Of a DNA stretch of 64,000 nt, positions 34,524 through 43,045 are shown in pieces; position 1 is the stretch's first letter, and each line of letters begins with the position of its first letter. Source of the stretch: Kiloniella laminariae DSM 19542. Its GTDB lineage: Bacteria; Pseudomonadota; Alphaproteobacteria; Kiloniellales; Kiloniellaceae. The notes beneath the pieces were generated by a model. That model had not been told where the DNA came from. It saw only the letters and a list, made by a program, of their open reading frames with translations, and searched no databases. Both the position numbers and the translations under genes were made by a program. The stretch covers positions 153 to 64,152 of the forward strand of contig NZ_KB893157.1 of assembly GCF_000374005.1 (NCBI RefSeq), in the 5' to 3' direction.

Positions 34524-35312
34524 TTACAGCCCTTTGGACAAACAGCCATCGATTTTGTGGGTTAGGCCGCTGATATAGGCAGCTTGTTCGGAGCATAGAT
34601 ATGTGACTAGGCTCCCAATTTCCTCTCCGGATGAGAACCGCTTCATGGGCAGATTGCTTTGCGCTCTTTCCAGCGCGGCTTCGAACGTGATGTCGTCACT
34701 CTCGGCTTGTAGGCCTATCAGGTAATTGGCTCTGTCCGTCAGAACTGCGCTTGGTAGCACGGTGTTGATTGTGATGCCCTCAGCAGCGACTTGTCCTGCA
34801 ACAGCCTTGTTGAAAGCTGCGACACCGGCCCGGTAAGTTGCTGAAATCACCATGCCTGCAGAGGGTTCTTCTGATAGTATGGAGGTGATGGAAATGATGC
34901 GTCCCCACTGATTGCGCTGCATAATTGGCAGCACTGCCTTCGTCGCTTCAACGACTGACATTAAAGTCAAAGACCAACCTGCTTGCCAATCGTGAGATGT
35001 AGTTGCCTCCAAGGTGCCTGGTGCAGGGCCACTGGCGTTATTGATCAAGATGTCAATACGCCCAAACAATTCCAAAGCTTCCTGGATCAAAGAGGGGATC
35101 TTTGAGTGTTCAGAAATATCAAACGTAATATGTCTGATTTCTTGGTTTGTATTCTCTCGAATTTTTTGTGCAGCATTTTCCAGTTTTGCCTCATTCCTAG
35201 ATACTAGAATGACGTTGGCGCCTTCTTCTGCAAGAGATTTTGCAATGGAATATCCGATCCCGGCACTGGAGCCAATTACGAGCGCGACCTTATTGCCTAG
35301 TAGCAGATTCAT
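34524..35312 (-). CDS. Short-chain dehydrogenase-like protein with altered active site
   Basis: 262 aa classical SDR scaffold. The NAD(P) loop is VIGSSAGIGYSIAKSL, followed by LINNASGPAPG and IISITSILS. The usual Tyr-x-x-x-Lys is replaced by Tyr160-RAG-Val164, so the catalytic Lys is missing. A subgroup of SDRs has this RAGV pattern, and either reduces poorly by another mechanism or serves as a binding protein. A C-terminal SGLTHKIDG matches FabG-like enzymes. The start overlaps the HD-like gene by 4 nt. The reaction is unknown. Confidence 0.75.
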   Translation of the reverse strand: MNLLLGNKVALVIGSSAGIGYSIAKSLAEEGANVILVSRNEAKLENAAQKIRENTNQEIRHITFDISEHSKIPSLIQEALELFGRIDILINNASGPAPGTLEATTSHDWQAGWSLTLMSVVEATKAVLPIMQRNQWGRIISITSILSEEPSAGMVISATYRAGVAAFNKAVAGQVAAEGITINTVLPSAVLTDRANYLIGLQAESDDITFEAALERAQSNLPMKRFSSGEEIGSLVTYLCSEQAAYISGLTHKIDGCLSKGL

Positions 35313-35971
35313 GGTTGATATCCTGTAATTTTAGCATTATGGATCAGTGCACTTAGATAGTCCACGGCCTGTGGAAGCTTATTGTGCGCCATGGGGACAA
35401 TATACTCTTCGATTTCTTGAAGGTAGTTATCTCTAATTTCGCTAACCTGATTTAGGCACAAGATATGTATATTGTCCATTTTGTCTACAATTTTGACTTG
35501 GGCGACTTTATCCGGTTCTGTCAAAATATTCTGGTAGTAGCTGGCTAGGTAGTGAGGATTTCTTTGGAGGGCGCGATCCACATTTAAGGCGTTAACTGCA
35601 TTAGAGGTCGACGGATAGGCTGTGTCAATTTCTGCTAAGATTGAGCTGGCTTCTTTGGATCCAACTTCAATCAAGTTGTGGCAGAGTGCTAGGACAATAC
35701 TCTCCGCTGTGGTGTTGTCACTAAAGCGTATCAAAAGTGAGGCTGTCCTAATAGGATGTAGTAGATAGGCAGCCTTGGTTAATCCTGGATGATTGTAATC
35801 TAGAGAGCAGATGAGTTCCCACGTTTTTGAAATTTCGGTTTTATCTACATTTGGTAATTGATGAATAAGCTGTTTGAAGCGGGTTTGCACGCCTTCTGAA
35901 GTCCCGCTTCTCATGTCTAGAATACGGGCTTGCCGAGCTGTCCTGATTTCTACATCGTATCTGGATGGCAT
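35309..35971 (-). CDS. RelA/SpoT-like HD-domain protein with HN in place of HD
   Basis: 220 aa, all-helical. The pattern YLLHPIRTASLLIRF (His72), LALCHNLIEVG (His98-Asn99, Glu102) and VKIVDKMDNIHIL (Asp163) follows the metal-dependent phosphohydrolase HD domain of the SpoT/MESH1 type. The second metal pair is His-Asn rather than His-Asp, so it may bind metal weakly or have lost hydrolysis. It is encoded between an SDR and pseG with a 4-nt overlap to the SDR, so a sugar- or nucleotide-phosphate role in the glycan pathway is possible. A regulatory alarmone hydrolase is less likely from context. Confidence 0.6.
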   Translation of the reverse strand: MPSRYDVEIRTARQARILDMRSGTSEGVQTRFKQLIHQLPNVDKTEISKTWELICSLDYNHPGLTKAAYLLHPIRTASLLIRFSDNTTAESIVLALCHNLIEVGSKEASSILAEIDTAYPSTSNAVNALNVDRALQRNPHYLASYYQNILTEPDKVAQVKIVDKMDNIHILCLNQVSEIRDNYLQEIEEYIVPMAHNKLPQAVDYLSALIHNAKITGYQP

Positions 35972-36023
35972 AGGTAGATACCTTTTATGCGATTAAGGTG
36001 TTTCCCATTGACGAAGAGTTTAG

Positions 36024-37073
36024 TCAGGCAAACTTTTCAAGGTGGAGAATAATCCTGTTTGCGCCTTTACCATCAATGGTTTGTTGGGGTTGGAGAGGGT
36101 GCAGCGAGGACAATTGCATTTTTACGATTTCTGACAGGCAGGTTTTCCAGCCGTTTTTGCTGGTGTTGACAAGCGGCATGATTCCTTCGTCTTCGAATGG
36201 TTTCGTGTTCTCTGCAATTTCGTCCTTTATAAGGGCAATCGTTGGTACGCCGATCGCTGCTGTCTCATAACGTGTGAGGCCGTATCCGCAGAGAACCAAG
36301 CGGCTGTACGCCAATACTTCGAGGAAGTTGGGAGGATTAACCAAAACAGTTGTCTCGAGCGAAATTTGAGATGCCACATTTTTGATAGGATTTATTCGGT
36401 CTTTAGAGAACAGGCGTGTTACGATGATTTCAATTTTTTCTATGAAAGAGAAGTCCTGTGCGTTTGTTACGAGAAGGTATTCAAGTAGGGCTTCTGTAAA
36501 GTAGTCTGGGTCACTTCCGCCCATTGTGATTAGGAGCTTGCCTGATTTTTCCCCTTTGTATTTGTGTAATAGGACTTCTGGCGGCAATACGGCATATTGT
36601 CCGCCATTCAACCAGTGCTCGCAATTTCTGGCAGTTTTTGATCCCTCACTCATTACATAGGGAGATATTAAGATTTCGGGCATTTCTTCTGGTGGGCGGT
36701 GGTAGATCTCCTGCCCTAAGCCATCGATGAGTATTGTTTTAATATTATTCTTGTTCAGAGTCTTGACCAGGCTATGCAGTGGTGCTGGGTTTTGCATGGT
36801 GATATGGTCGCAAAGATCTAGAACAAGGAAATGATGGGGGTGGCAATAAGTGCTGAGCGCTGAAAATGAGAACTGTTCGCCTGAAACAAAGTGGTAGTTG
36901 AGTTTGTTTTCAATCAAGGCCTTGGTCGCTATTTCCTGACTAATTAGCAGAAGAAAATTCACGTGGTGACCTCGTTCCTGAGCCAGTCTGGCTAGTACAA
37001 GAGAGCGCTGAAAATGTCCCATGCCAATGGCAGTGGAAAGACTACAGCAGAAGTGTATCACGAGATTTGTCAT
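36024..37073 (-). CDS. pseG: PseG-like UDP-sugar hydrolase
   Basis: 349 aa GT-B-fold hydrolase. TAIGMGHFQRSLVLARLA is the PseG/MurG-like loop with its catalytic His, TILIDGLGQEIY follows, and the nucleotide-binding C-half has LLITMGGSDPDYFTEAL and LCGYGLTRYETAAIGVP. It removes UDP from the 2,4-diacylamino-trideoxy-altropyranose before PseI. It carries no fused acetyltransferase domain. The C-terminal region of about 50 residues after IALIKDE is less conserved. It lies between the HD-like gene (52 nt) and the flippase gene (18 nt). Confidence 0.78.
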   Translation of the reverse strand: MTNLVIHFCCSLSTAIGMGHFQRSLVLARLAQERGHHVNFLLLISQEIATKALIENKLNYHFVSGEQFSFSALSTYCHPHHFLVLDLCDHITMQNPAPLHSLVKTLNKNNIKTILIDGLGQEIYHRPPEEMPEILISPYVMSEGSKTARNCEHWLNGGQYAVLPPEVLLHKYKGEKSGKLLITMGGSDPDYFTEALLEYLLVTNAQDFSFIEKIEIIVTRLFSKDRINPIKNVASQISLETTVLVNPPNFLEVLAYSRLVLCGYGLTRYETAAIGVPTIALIKDEIAENTKPFEDEGIMPLVNTSKNGWKTCLSEIVKMQLSSLHPLQPQQTIDGKGANRIILHLEKFA

Positions 37074-37091
37074 TGAAGTACGCCGTTAAGG

Positions 37092-38912
37092 TCACCTGGA
37101 GAGAGAAGTCACGCCCCCATCACTAGCCAATCGTTGGAACTCCGAGTTCCTGTTTATCAATTCTGAAAAGCTGCCAATATCAAGAATTTTCCCATCGCCC
37201 ATAAAGACAATCTTGTCGAAGTTCCGAACGGCACCCAACCTGTGAGTTACAAAAATCAATGTTCTTGCCTGATTATGCGCGAGCAATTCATTTATGATAA
37301 ATTTTTCGGTGTTAGCGTCTAGTGCAGAGGTCGCTTCGTCAAAAATCAAGAGCTTTGGTTGTGCATAAAGTGCCCGTGCAACGCCGATGCGCTGTGCTTG
37401 CCCTCCTGAAAGTCGAGCTCCTTCTTCTCCAACAATGGTGTTAAGGCCTTCAGGTAGTGATGCTAAGAAATCTTCGAGACCAGCTTGATAGATCACTTTG
37501 TGAACAGCGGCTTCGTTAATTTCAGATTCTGGTAGCCCTAATGCTATATTCTGCCGAATTGAGCTGTCTATAAGATAGATTTTTTGAGGTACATATCCGA
37601 CAATCTTGCGCCATTCAGAGAGGTTGGTAAAAATATTACTTTGGTCGCAGAGGATTTCCCCGGTTTGTGGCTGGTGGAAGCCTAAGAGCAGGTCAATTAA
37701 TGTTGATTTTCCTGCCCCAGAAGCGCCAACAATCGCGACACTCTCTCCTTTGGTAATGGAAAAGTTAATGTCTCTGAGTTGCCCTTTTGCTTGGTCGGGG
37801 TGGCTGTAGCACACAGAATTTAGGTTCAATTTTTCGTCATAGCTGTATTTTTCCGCAGTCGCGGGTGACCGCGACGAAGGTATGGCTTCTTTTAATGCGA
37901 CTTCCTCGGATAGGCAGTCAATTGCAGCGGATCCAATTCGCAATTGTTGCGCTGATACCAATATGCGATTGGTTGATGAGGCAATACGCAGGCTTGCTGC
38001 TCCCAAAAGTGCAAGTGTTGCGATTACTTCTCCAGAAGAACGGTGGGAAGAGAGCGTCAGGACTATTGAGCCTAGCGTCACTGCAATCAGAATTTCTAGA
38101 ATATATCGTGGAAAAGCTTGATAAAGCCTTTGCTCTGCATAAAGCTTTGATAGCTTTCTTGTGTGTTGATCTACAACGTTAATTACGTAGTCTTGTCTAT
38201 CAAAGATATGCAGCTCTTTGATCGCACCGTAGCCTTGTCTGATCCATGTAAGTTGGTTAACGTTTTCATCCTGTACAATTTTGCCTAATAGTCCGACTCT
38301 CTTGTGCAAAAGCAGGTATAAGCATAAACCTCCACCACCAAGAATGGAAAATGCAATTCCGGATGATAATGGGTCTGTTACAATAAGGATACAGAGTGCA
38401 AGAACAAGTGTAACGAATTCAACTATAAACGCAGTTGCTGGAAGAAGGATGAGGGCTACAATTTGTTTACTCAAAGAATAGACATTTCTGATCAGTTCAG
38501 ACGAGTTCCGGTTTCTGATATATGAGTAAGGGGCATGAAGATGTGCAGAAAAGAGTGAGGAGGCTAAAGAGGTTTCGAAGCGTGCTAGTGTCTTGTTCTG
38601 CCAGTGAAAAACGAAGATAGATCCTAAATTTTTTAGAATAATCAGTGCGAAAATAATAATGGCGAGAATCACAGCTATTTCTTCACTACTCTTAAGGGGA
38701 AAAATTCGGAAGATATTTTGGAGTAGTGGGTTCGCAGGTTCATTTGCATCTTCTAGAAGAAGAAGAACCAAAGGGAAAATTAATCCCAATCCCATAATTT
38801 CCAGAAAAGATAAGATGACTCCTGATAATATCATTAAAGGTGTCAAGCGTCTGGTTCTATGGTCGAGGAGGTAGAGAAGGTTTATAATTTTGTCTTTCAT
38901 TAAGAATGACAT
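37092..38912 (-). CDS. PglK-like ABC flippase (fused permease and ATPase)
   Basis: 606 aa. Six membrane segments occupy about residues 18-320 (for example LTPLMILSGVILSFLEIMGL and GIAFSILGGGGLCLYLLL). The ATPase half has Walker A GASGAGKSTLIDLLLG, signature LSGGQAQRIGVARAL, and Walker B LLIFDEATSALD with H-loop VTHRLG. It resembles PglK, which flips lipid-linked oligosaccharide across the inner membrane. As no Wzx protein was seen in the window, this is the probable translocator for the repeat or oligosaccharide. The start overlaps the aminotransferase gene by 13 nt. Confidence 0.87.
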   Translation of the reverse strand: MSFLMKDKIINLLYLLDHRTRRLTPLMILSGVILSFLEIMGLGLIFPLVLLLLEDANEPANPLLQNIFRIFPLKSSEEIAVILAIIIFALIILKNLGSIFVFHWQNKTLARFETSLASSLFSAHLHAPYSYIRNRNSSELIRNVYSLSKQIVALILLPATAFIVEFVTLVLALCILIVTDPLSSGIAFSILGGGGLCLYLLLHKRVGLLGKIVQDENVNQLTWIRQGYGAIKELHIFDRQDYVINVVDQHTRKLSKLYAEQRLYQAFPRYILEILIAVTLGSIVLTLSSHRSSGEVIATLALLGAASLRIASSTNRILVSAQQLRIGSAAIDCLSEEVALKEAIPSSRSPATAEKYSYDEKLNLNSVCYSHPDQAKGQLRDINFSITKGESVAIVGASGAGKSTLIDLLLGFHQPQTGEILCDQSNIFTNLSEWRKIVGYVPQKIYLIDSSIRQNIALGLPESEINEAAVHKVIYQAGLEDFLASLPEGLNTIVGEEGARLSGGQAQRIGVARALYAQPKLLIFDEATSALDANTEKFIINELLAHNQARTLIFVTHRLGAVRNFDKIVFMGDGKILDIGSFSELINRNSEFQRLASDGGVTSLSR

Positions 38913-40024
38913 GCTTTCTCAAGAAGTTGGCAGATTAGGCCCTGATTTTTTTGGGTCAGGTATGGACACATAGGAAGGCTGAATACGAGGTGCGAAAGCT
39001 TTTGAGATATGTAGAGTCCTAAAGGATCTATGGGATAGTCCCTGTATGCTTGAAGTTTATTTAGTGGTGTCGGATAATAAACAGCTGTGGGGACGCCTTT
39101 TCTTAATAATCGATCTCTAATTCTGTCGCGGTTTGTGCTGCATATAGTGTACTGTGCCCATGCAGATTTGATTGTGATTGGGATGTCTTGCTTTTTTATG
39201 GGTTTAGGGAGTCTTTCAGAGTAATAATCTGAAATTTTTTGGCGGGCTTCGATCTCTTCTGGAAGGATTTTAAGCTTTTCTATTAGAATGGCTGCCTGTA
39301 GCGTATCTAGGCGGCTGTTCATGCCAATCCGTATATTATCGTACTTATTTTTTCCTTTGCCATGAATACGTAAAGATTTGATACTTTCGGCAATTTCAGC
39401 ATTATCGGTCAGGACTGCACCACCGTCACCATATGCGCCCAACGGTTTACTGGGGAAGAAGCTCGTTGTTGTTATGTCTGCCATCGTGCCGACTTGTTTG
39501 CTGCCGCGAGCACCACCAATACTTTGAGCTGCATCAGCTATTACAAAAAGATTGTTTTCTTTTGCGATAATTTGAATTGTTTCGTAATCAGGAACGGAGC
39601 CGAAGAGGTCTACAGCTATTATACCGCGTGGCCGAAGGCCTCGGGTTTGGGCGTCGAGAATTGAACGTTTTAAGCTCGTCTGGTCCAATAAAAATGATTT
39701 TTCATCGACGTCAACGAAGTATGGTACAGCTCCTAAAAGAGCTACCGCTTCTGCGGTGGCCGCAAAAGTAAAGGCTGGTACGAAAATAACATCATTCGGC
39801 CGAATATCCATAGCCATCAGTGCGAGAGAAAGTGCATCGGTTCCATTTGCACAGCTTATGGCGTAGTGTGCGCCTGTGTATTTTTCTAACGCGATCTCGA
39901 ATTCACGGACTTCGGGGCCCATAATAAATTGGCCGTGATGTATTACTTTCTGAATTGCAGCTTCTATTGCGCCATTTAATTTCAAACGTTGCGCATCTAG
40001 GTTGATAAAGGAGATGTTTTTCAT
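38900..40024 (-). CDS. wbpE: WbpE-like UDP-3-keto-sugar aminotransferase
   Basis: 374 aa DegT/DnrJ/EryC1/StrS PLP enzyme. ISCANGTDALSLALMAM, VIADAAQSIGGARGSKQVG and TTSFFPSKPLGAYGDGGAV (Schiff-base Lys) are visible, with IRIGMNSRLDTLQAAIL and YYPTPLNKLQAY near the C-terminus. With WbpB- and WbpD-like genes directly upstream it should aminate C3 of UDP-3-keto-GlcNAcA, giving UDP-GlcNAc(3N)A. The start overlaps wbpD by 4 nt. Confidence 0.85.
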   Translation of the reverse strand: MKNISFINLDAQRLKLNGAIEAAIQKVIHHGQFIMGPEVREFEIALEKYTGAHYAISCANGTDALSLALMAMDIRPNDVIFVPAFTFAATAEAVALLGAVPYFVDVDEKSFLLDQTSLKRSILDAQTRGLRPRGIIAVDLFGSVPDYETIQIIAKENNLFVIADAAQSIGGARGSKQVGTMADITTTSFFPSKPLGAYGDGGAVLTDNAEIAESIKSLRIHGKGKNKYDNIRIGMNSRLDTLQAAILIEKLKILPEEIEARQKISDYYSERLPKPIKKQDIPITIKSAWAQYTICSTNRDRIRDRLLRKGVPTAVYYPTPLNKLQAYRDYPIDPLGLYISQKLSHLVFSLPMCPYLTQKNQGLICQLLEKACHS

Positions 40025-40617
40025 ATTGACACTTCTGTAGAAACTTCTTTGACCACAAGATTGCCGTCAAGGGTCTCCTCATATTCTGTTCTGTCAATTG
40101 GACATACGAGATCATCGTGGAGCTTTGATCCAGCTTTACTCATCCAACCGATCCGCTTTGCTGGGACGCCGGCCATCAAGGCAAATGGTTTGACGTTCTT
40201 TGTCACAACCGCACCAGCGGCAATAAAACTGTATTCCCCAAGTTCATGGCCACATACAATCGTCGCATTTGCTCCTATTGTAACGCCTCTGCGAACAGTA
40301 GTATCCAAGAACTCGTCCTTGCGTTCTACTTCCGCCCTCGGATTATTGACGTTAGTAAAAACACAAGACGGTCCACAAAACACACCGTCTTCGATTGTAA
40401 TTCCTTTGTAGATACTTACATTATTTTGAATTTTACAATTATCTCCAATTTTTACAGACGGTCCAATCATAACATTCTGTCCAAAAGTACAATTTTTCCC
40501 GATCGTTACATCGCCAAGAATGTGGCTGAAATGCCATATTCTTGTACCTTCGCCAATGTTAACATTGGCATCAATGTATGAACTTTCGTGAATATAGATT
40601 GATGATGGGGCTGGCAT
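40021..40617 (-). CDS. wbpD: WbpD-like UDP-amino-sugar N-acetyltransferase
   Basis: 198 aa with start ATG 40617 (IYIHESSYIDANVNIG). A longer frame starting at 40755 would overlap the dehydrogenase gene and has no family-like sequence. Left-handed beta-helix hexapeptides run through about residues 10-150 (NCTFGQNVMIGPSVKIGDN, RRGVTIGANATIVCG). The C-terminal KAGSKLHDDLVCPIDRTEYE matches the WbpD/WlbB tail. It acetylates the 3-amino group made by the WbpE-like enzyme. It lies 13 nt after the wbpB-type gene. Confidence 0.87.
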   Translation of the reverse strand: MPAPSSIYIHESSYIDANVNIGEGTRIWHFSHILGDVTIGKNCTFGQNVMIGPSVKIGDNCKIQNNVSIYKGITIEDGVFCGPSCVFTNVNNPRAEVERKDEFLDTTVRRGVTIGANATIVCGHELGEYSFIAAGAVVTKNVKPFALMAGVPAKRIGWMSKAGSKLHDDLVCPIDRTEYEETLDGNLVVKEVSTEVSI

Positions 40618-40630
40618 GTTTTGGGGTCTT

Positions 40631-41572
<942 letters not shown>

Positions 41573-41691
41573 TTAAAAGGATGCTTCATAGAAGTTATAT
41601 TTCGTGTTGTTCATGCTCGATATCTTCATGCTACCGCACTTCGGGTGAATTACTATTCTGCCCGGTTATCTTTGCTGCCAACATTTGCTGC

Positions 41692-42183
41692 CTAGGTAGC
41701 AGGTGTTACATTGAGGCGTGAGGTCGTTGCAGTAACTTCTCTACCAAGTAAATCCAATAAGATGCTAATTCGTTCTTTGTCAATCATTTGTGATAGGGTC
41801 CCGATTACATTTGCAAATGGGCCGGTTAGAAATTTCACTTTGGTGCCTATTCGCAAATCTGGGTCTGCATGCTCTGGGTTGTTACTTGTATCTTTTAAGT
41901 AGGAAACAAATTGATCGGGTAGACTCGGCAGATGGTTGCCATTCGCAACAAGGCGGCGAACGCCAAAAGTGTTGTTTATAGGACTCCAACTGTCAATTGT
42001 CACATCTAGTGCTACAAATATATATCCAGGGAATAGGGGCTTTTTGACGATGTCAATTTTCCTGGCATGTTTGCGGGACTTCATGAAGTAAGGCAAAAAC
42101 ACCTGATATCCTTGCCGGGCAAGGTTTATTTCAGCTCTGATTTCTTGATTAGCTTGAGTGTTGACCACGTACCACTTTTTCAT
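41692..42183 (-). CDS. NusG/RfaH-family antitermination protein
   Basis: 163 aa. The NGN domain begins KWYVVNTQANQEIRAEINLA, with PLFPGYIFVALDV and FGVRRLVANGN. The KOW domain is IGTKVKFLTGPFANVIGTL. These are specialised NusG paralogues (RfaH, LoaP, UpxY types) that ride RNA polymerase and suppress termination over long glycan operons. It is the second gene from the promoter of a leftward series that runs for tens of kb, which fits that job. The start overlaps the regulator gene by 4 nt; 119 nt without a gene separate it from wbpB. Confidence 0.88.
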   Translation of the reverse strand: MKKWYVVNTQANQEIRAEINLARQGYQVFLPYFMKSRKHARKIDIVKKPLFPGYIFVALDVTIDSWSPINNTFGVRRLVANGNHLPSLPDQFVSYLKDTSNNPEHADPDLRIGTKVKFLTGPFANVIGTLSQMIDKERISILLDLLGREVTATTSRLNVTPAT

Positions 42184-42806
42184 GAGTTTTCCTTGCCCAA
42201 GATATCAGGAGAATGGACGCGGAGAAAATCCGGAACAATTAATTGAGCGTTGACCTTAAGTCGGCGGGCTTTCTCGAAAGTTGCCTGAGGTTCATCTGAA
42301 TCTGTGAGAACAAGAGCATCGTATGCGGTGGCTTCATCCAGTGTTTTTAGTACAACTAAGTTTCCAATAGCCTCGCGCCGAGATTTTGCATCAATGATGG
42401 CAATTAGTTCAACTTTTGAATCCCAAGCCGCCATAATGGCTATTTCTGCCAACTCTCCTGCGCCAAGCAATATGATTCTATTTTGGCCGCGAATATGAGC
42501 TTGTTCGAATATTTCAACATATTGTCTACGGGCATTTTTGAAAAACCCGAGTGAGCTGTCCAGATATTCCACAACGAGTCGACTTTTTTCACTAAAACCT
42601 CTCGGTGTCAGGTAGTAAGCAAATCTTTTGTAAGGGGCCGATTTTGCTTTGACATAACCCTTGTTGATGGCTCGTTTTAAAAGGGCGTTTGTAAAGCCGA
42701 TCGAAACCCCGATACGTTTTGACAAGGTCATCTGTGACATAACTTCGCCTTCCTCAAGAGAGTGAAGAAATTCGATGTCTGTTTTGATGTCCGACTTAGG
42801 TGGCAT
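42180..42806 (-). CDS. MarR-like winged-helix regulator fused to a Rossmann-like domain
   Basis: 208 aa. Residues 10-75 form a winged helix (MTLSKRIGVSIGFTNALLKR) of the kind seen in EPS-associated MarR-like regulators. Residues about 108-200 begin IILLGAGELAEIAIMAAW, which resembles the UDP-sugar-binding Rossmann domain of PglD/NeuD proteins such as that at 31655. This suggests a regulator that senses a nucleotide sugar (inference). It is the first gene of the long operon; the NusG-like gene follows with a 4-nt overlap. A 13-bp inverted repeat lies upstream of its promoter and is the obvious binding site. Confidence 0.7.
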   Translation of the reverse strand: MPPKSDIKTDIEFLHSLEEGEVMSQMTLSKRIGVSIGFTNALLKRAINKGYVKAKSAPYKRFAYYLTPRGFSEKSRLVVEYLDSSLGFFKNARRQYVEIFEQAHIRGQNRIILLGAGELAEIAIMAAWDSKVELIAIIDAKSRREAIGNLVVLKTLDEATAYDALVLTDSDEPQATFEKARRLKVNAQLIVPDFLRVHSPDILGKENS

Positions 42807-42835
42807 ACGGGTACTTCCTAGTAGAATATAGATTC

Positions 42836-42864
42836 AATCTATCGACATTTTTTGAACGGGTCAA
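42836..42864 (-). promoter_or_regulatory. Main leftward promoter of the glycan operon
   Basis: On the minus strand TTGACC (42864-42859) and TAGATT (42841-42836) are separated by exactly 17 bp, a good sigma70-like pair. Transcription would start near 42829, giving a leader of about 23 nt with AGGAAG before ATG 42806. The -35 touches one arm of the inverted repeat at 42862-42906. Confidence 0.65.
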
Positions 42865-42906
42865 CTTTCGTTCATGCTGTGAACGTCACAATTTGAACGA
42901 AAGTTG
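42862..42906. promoter_or_regulatory. 13-bp inverted repeat, probable operator
   Basis: CAACTTTCGTTCA (42862-42874) and TGAACGAAAGTTG (42894-42906) are perfect reverse complements, 19 nt apart. Further GAACG copies lie at 42854-42858 and 42881-42885, the latter in a small palindrome, TGTGAACGTCACA (42879-42891). The cluster sits between the divergent starts at 42806 and 43046 and overlaps the leftward -35. The likely binder is the winged-helix protein encoded next to it. Confidence 0.7.
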
Positions 42907-43045
42907 CCTTTTTAGTGGAAAACAGCTACTTATAAAGTATTCTTAGAATGGCTCGATAGCTATAATGTGTTTGGCCTAGTGATCTGAATTTATGGGTAAG
43001 TTACCTCTATAAAAGTGAGGTGATAGGCTATCAGGAGTATACCCC

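Noticed and set aside
42904-42932. Rightward promoter for the third asnB-type gene (TTGCCT, 17 bp, TACTTA)
   Set aside because: The -10 is poor and other A+T hexamers compete; a promoter must exist in this gap but cannot be placed.
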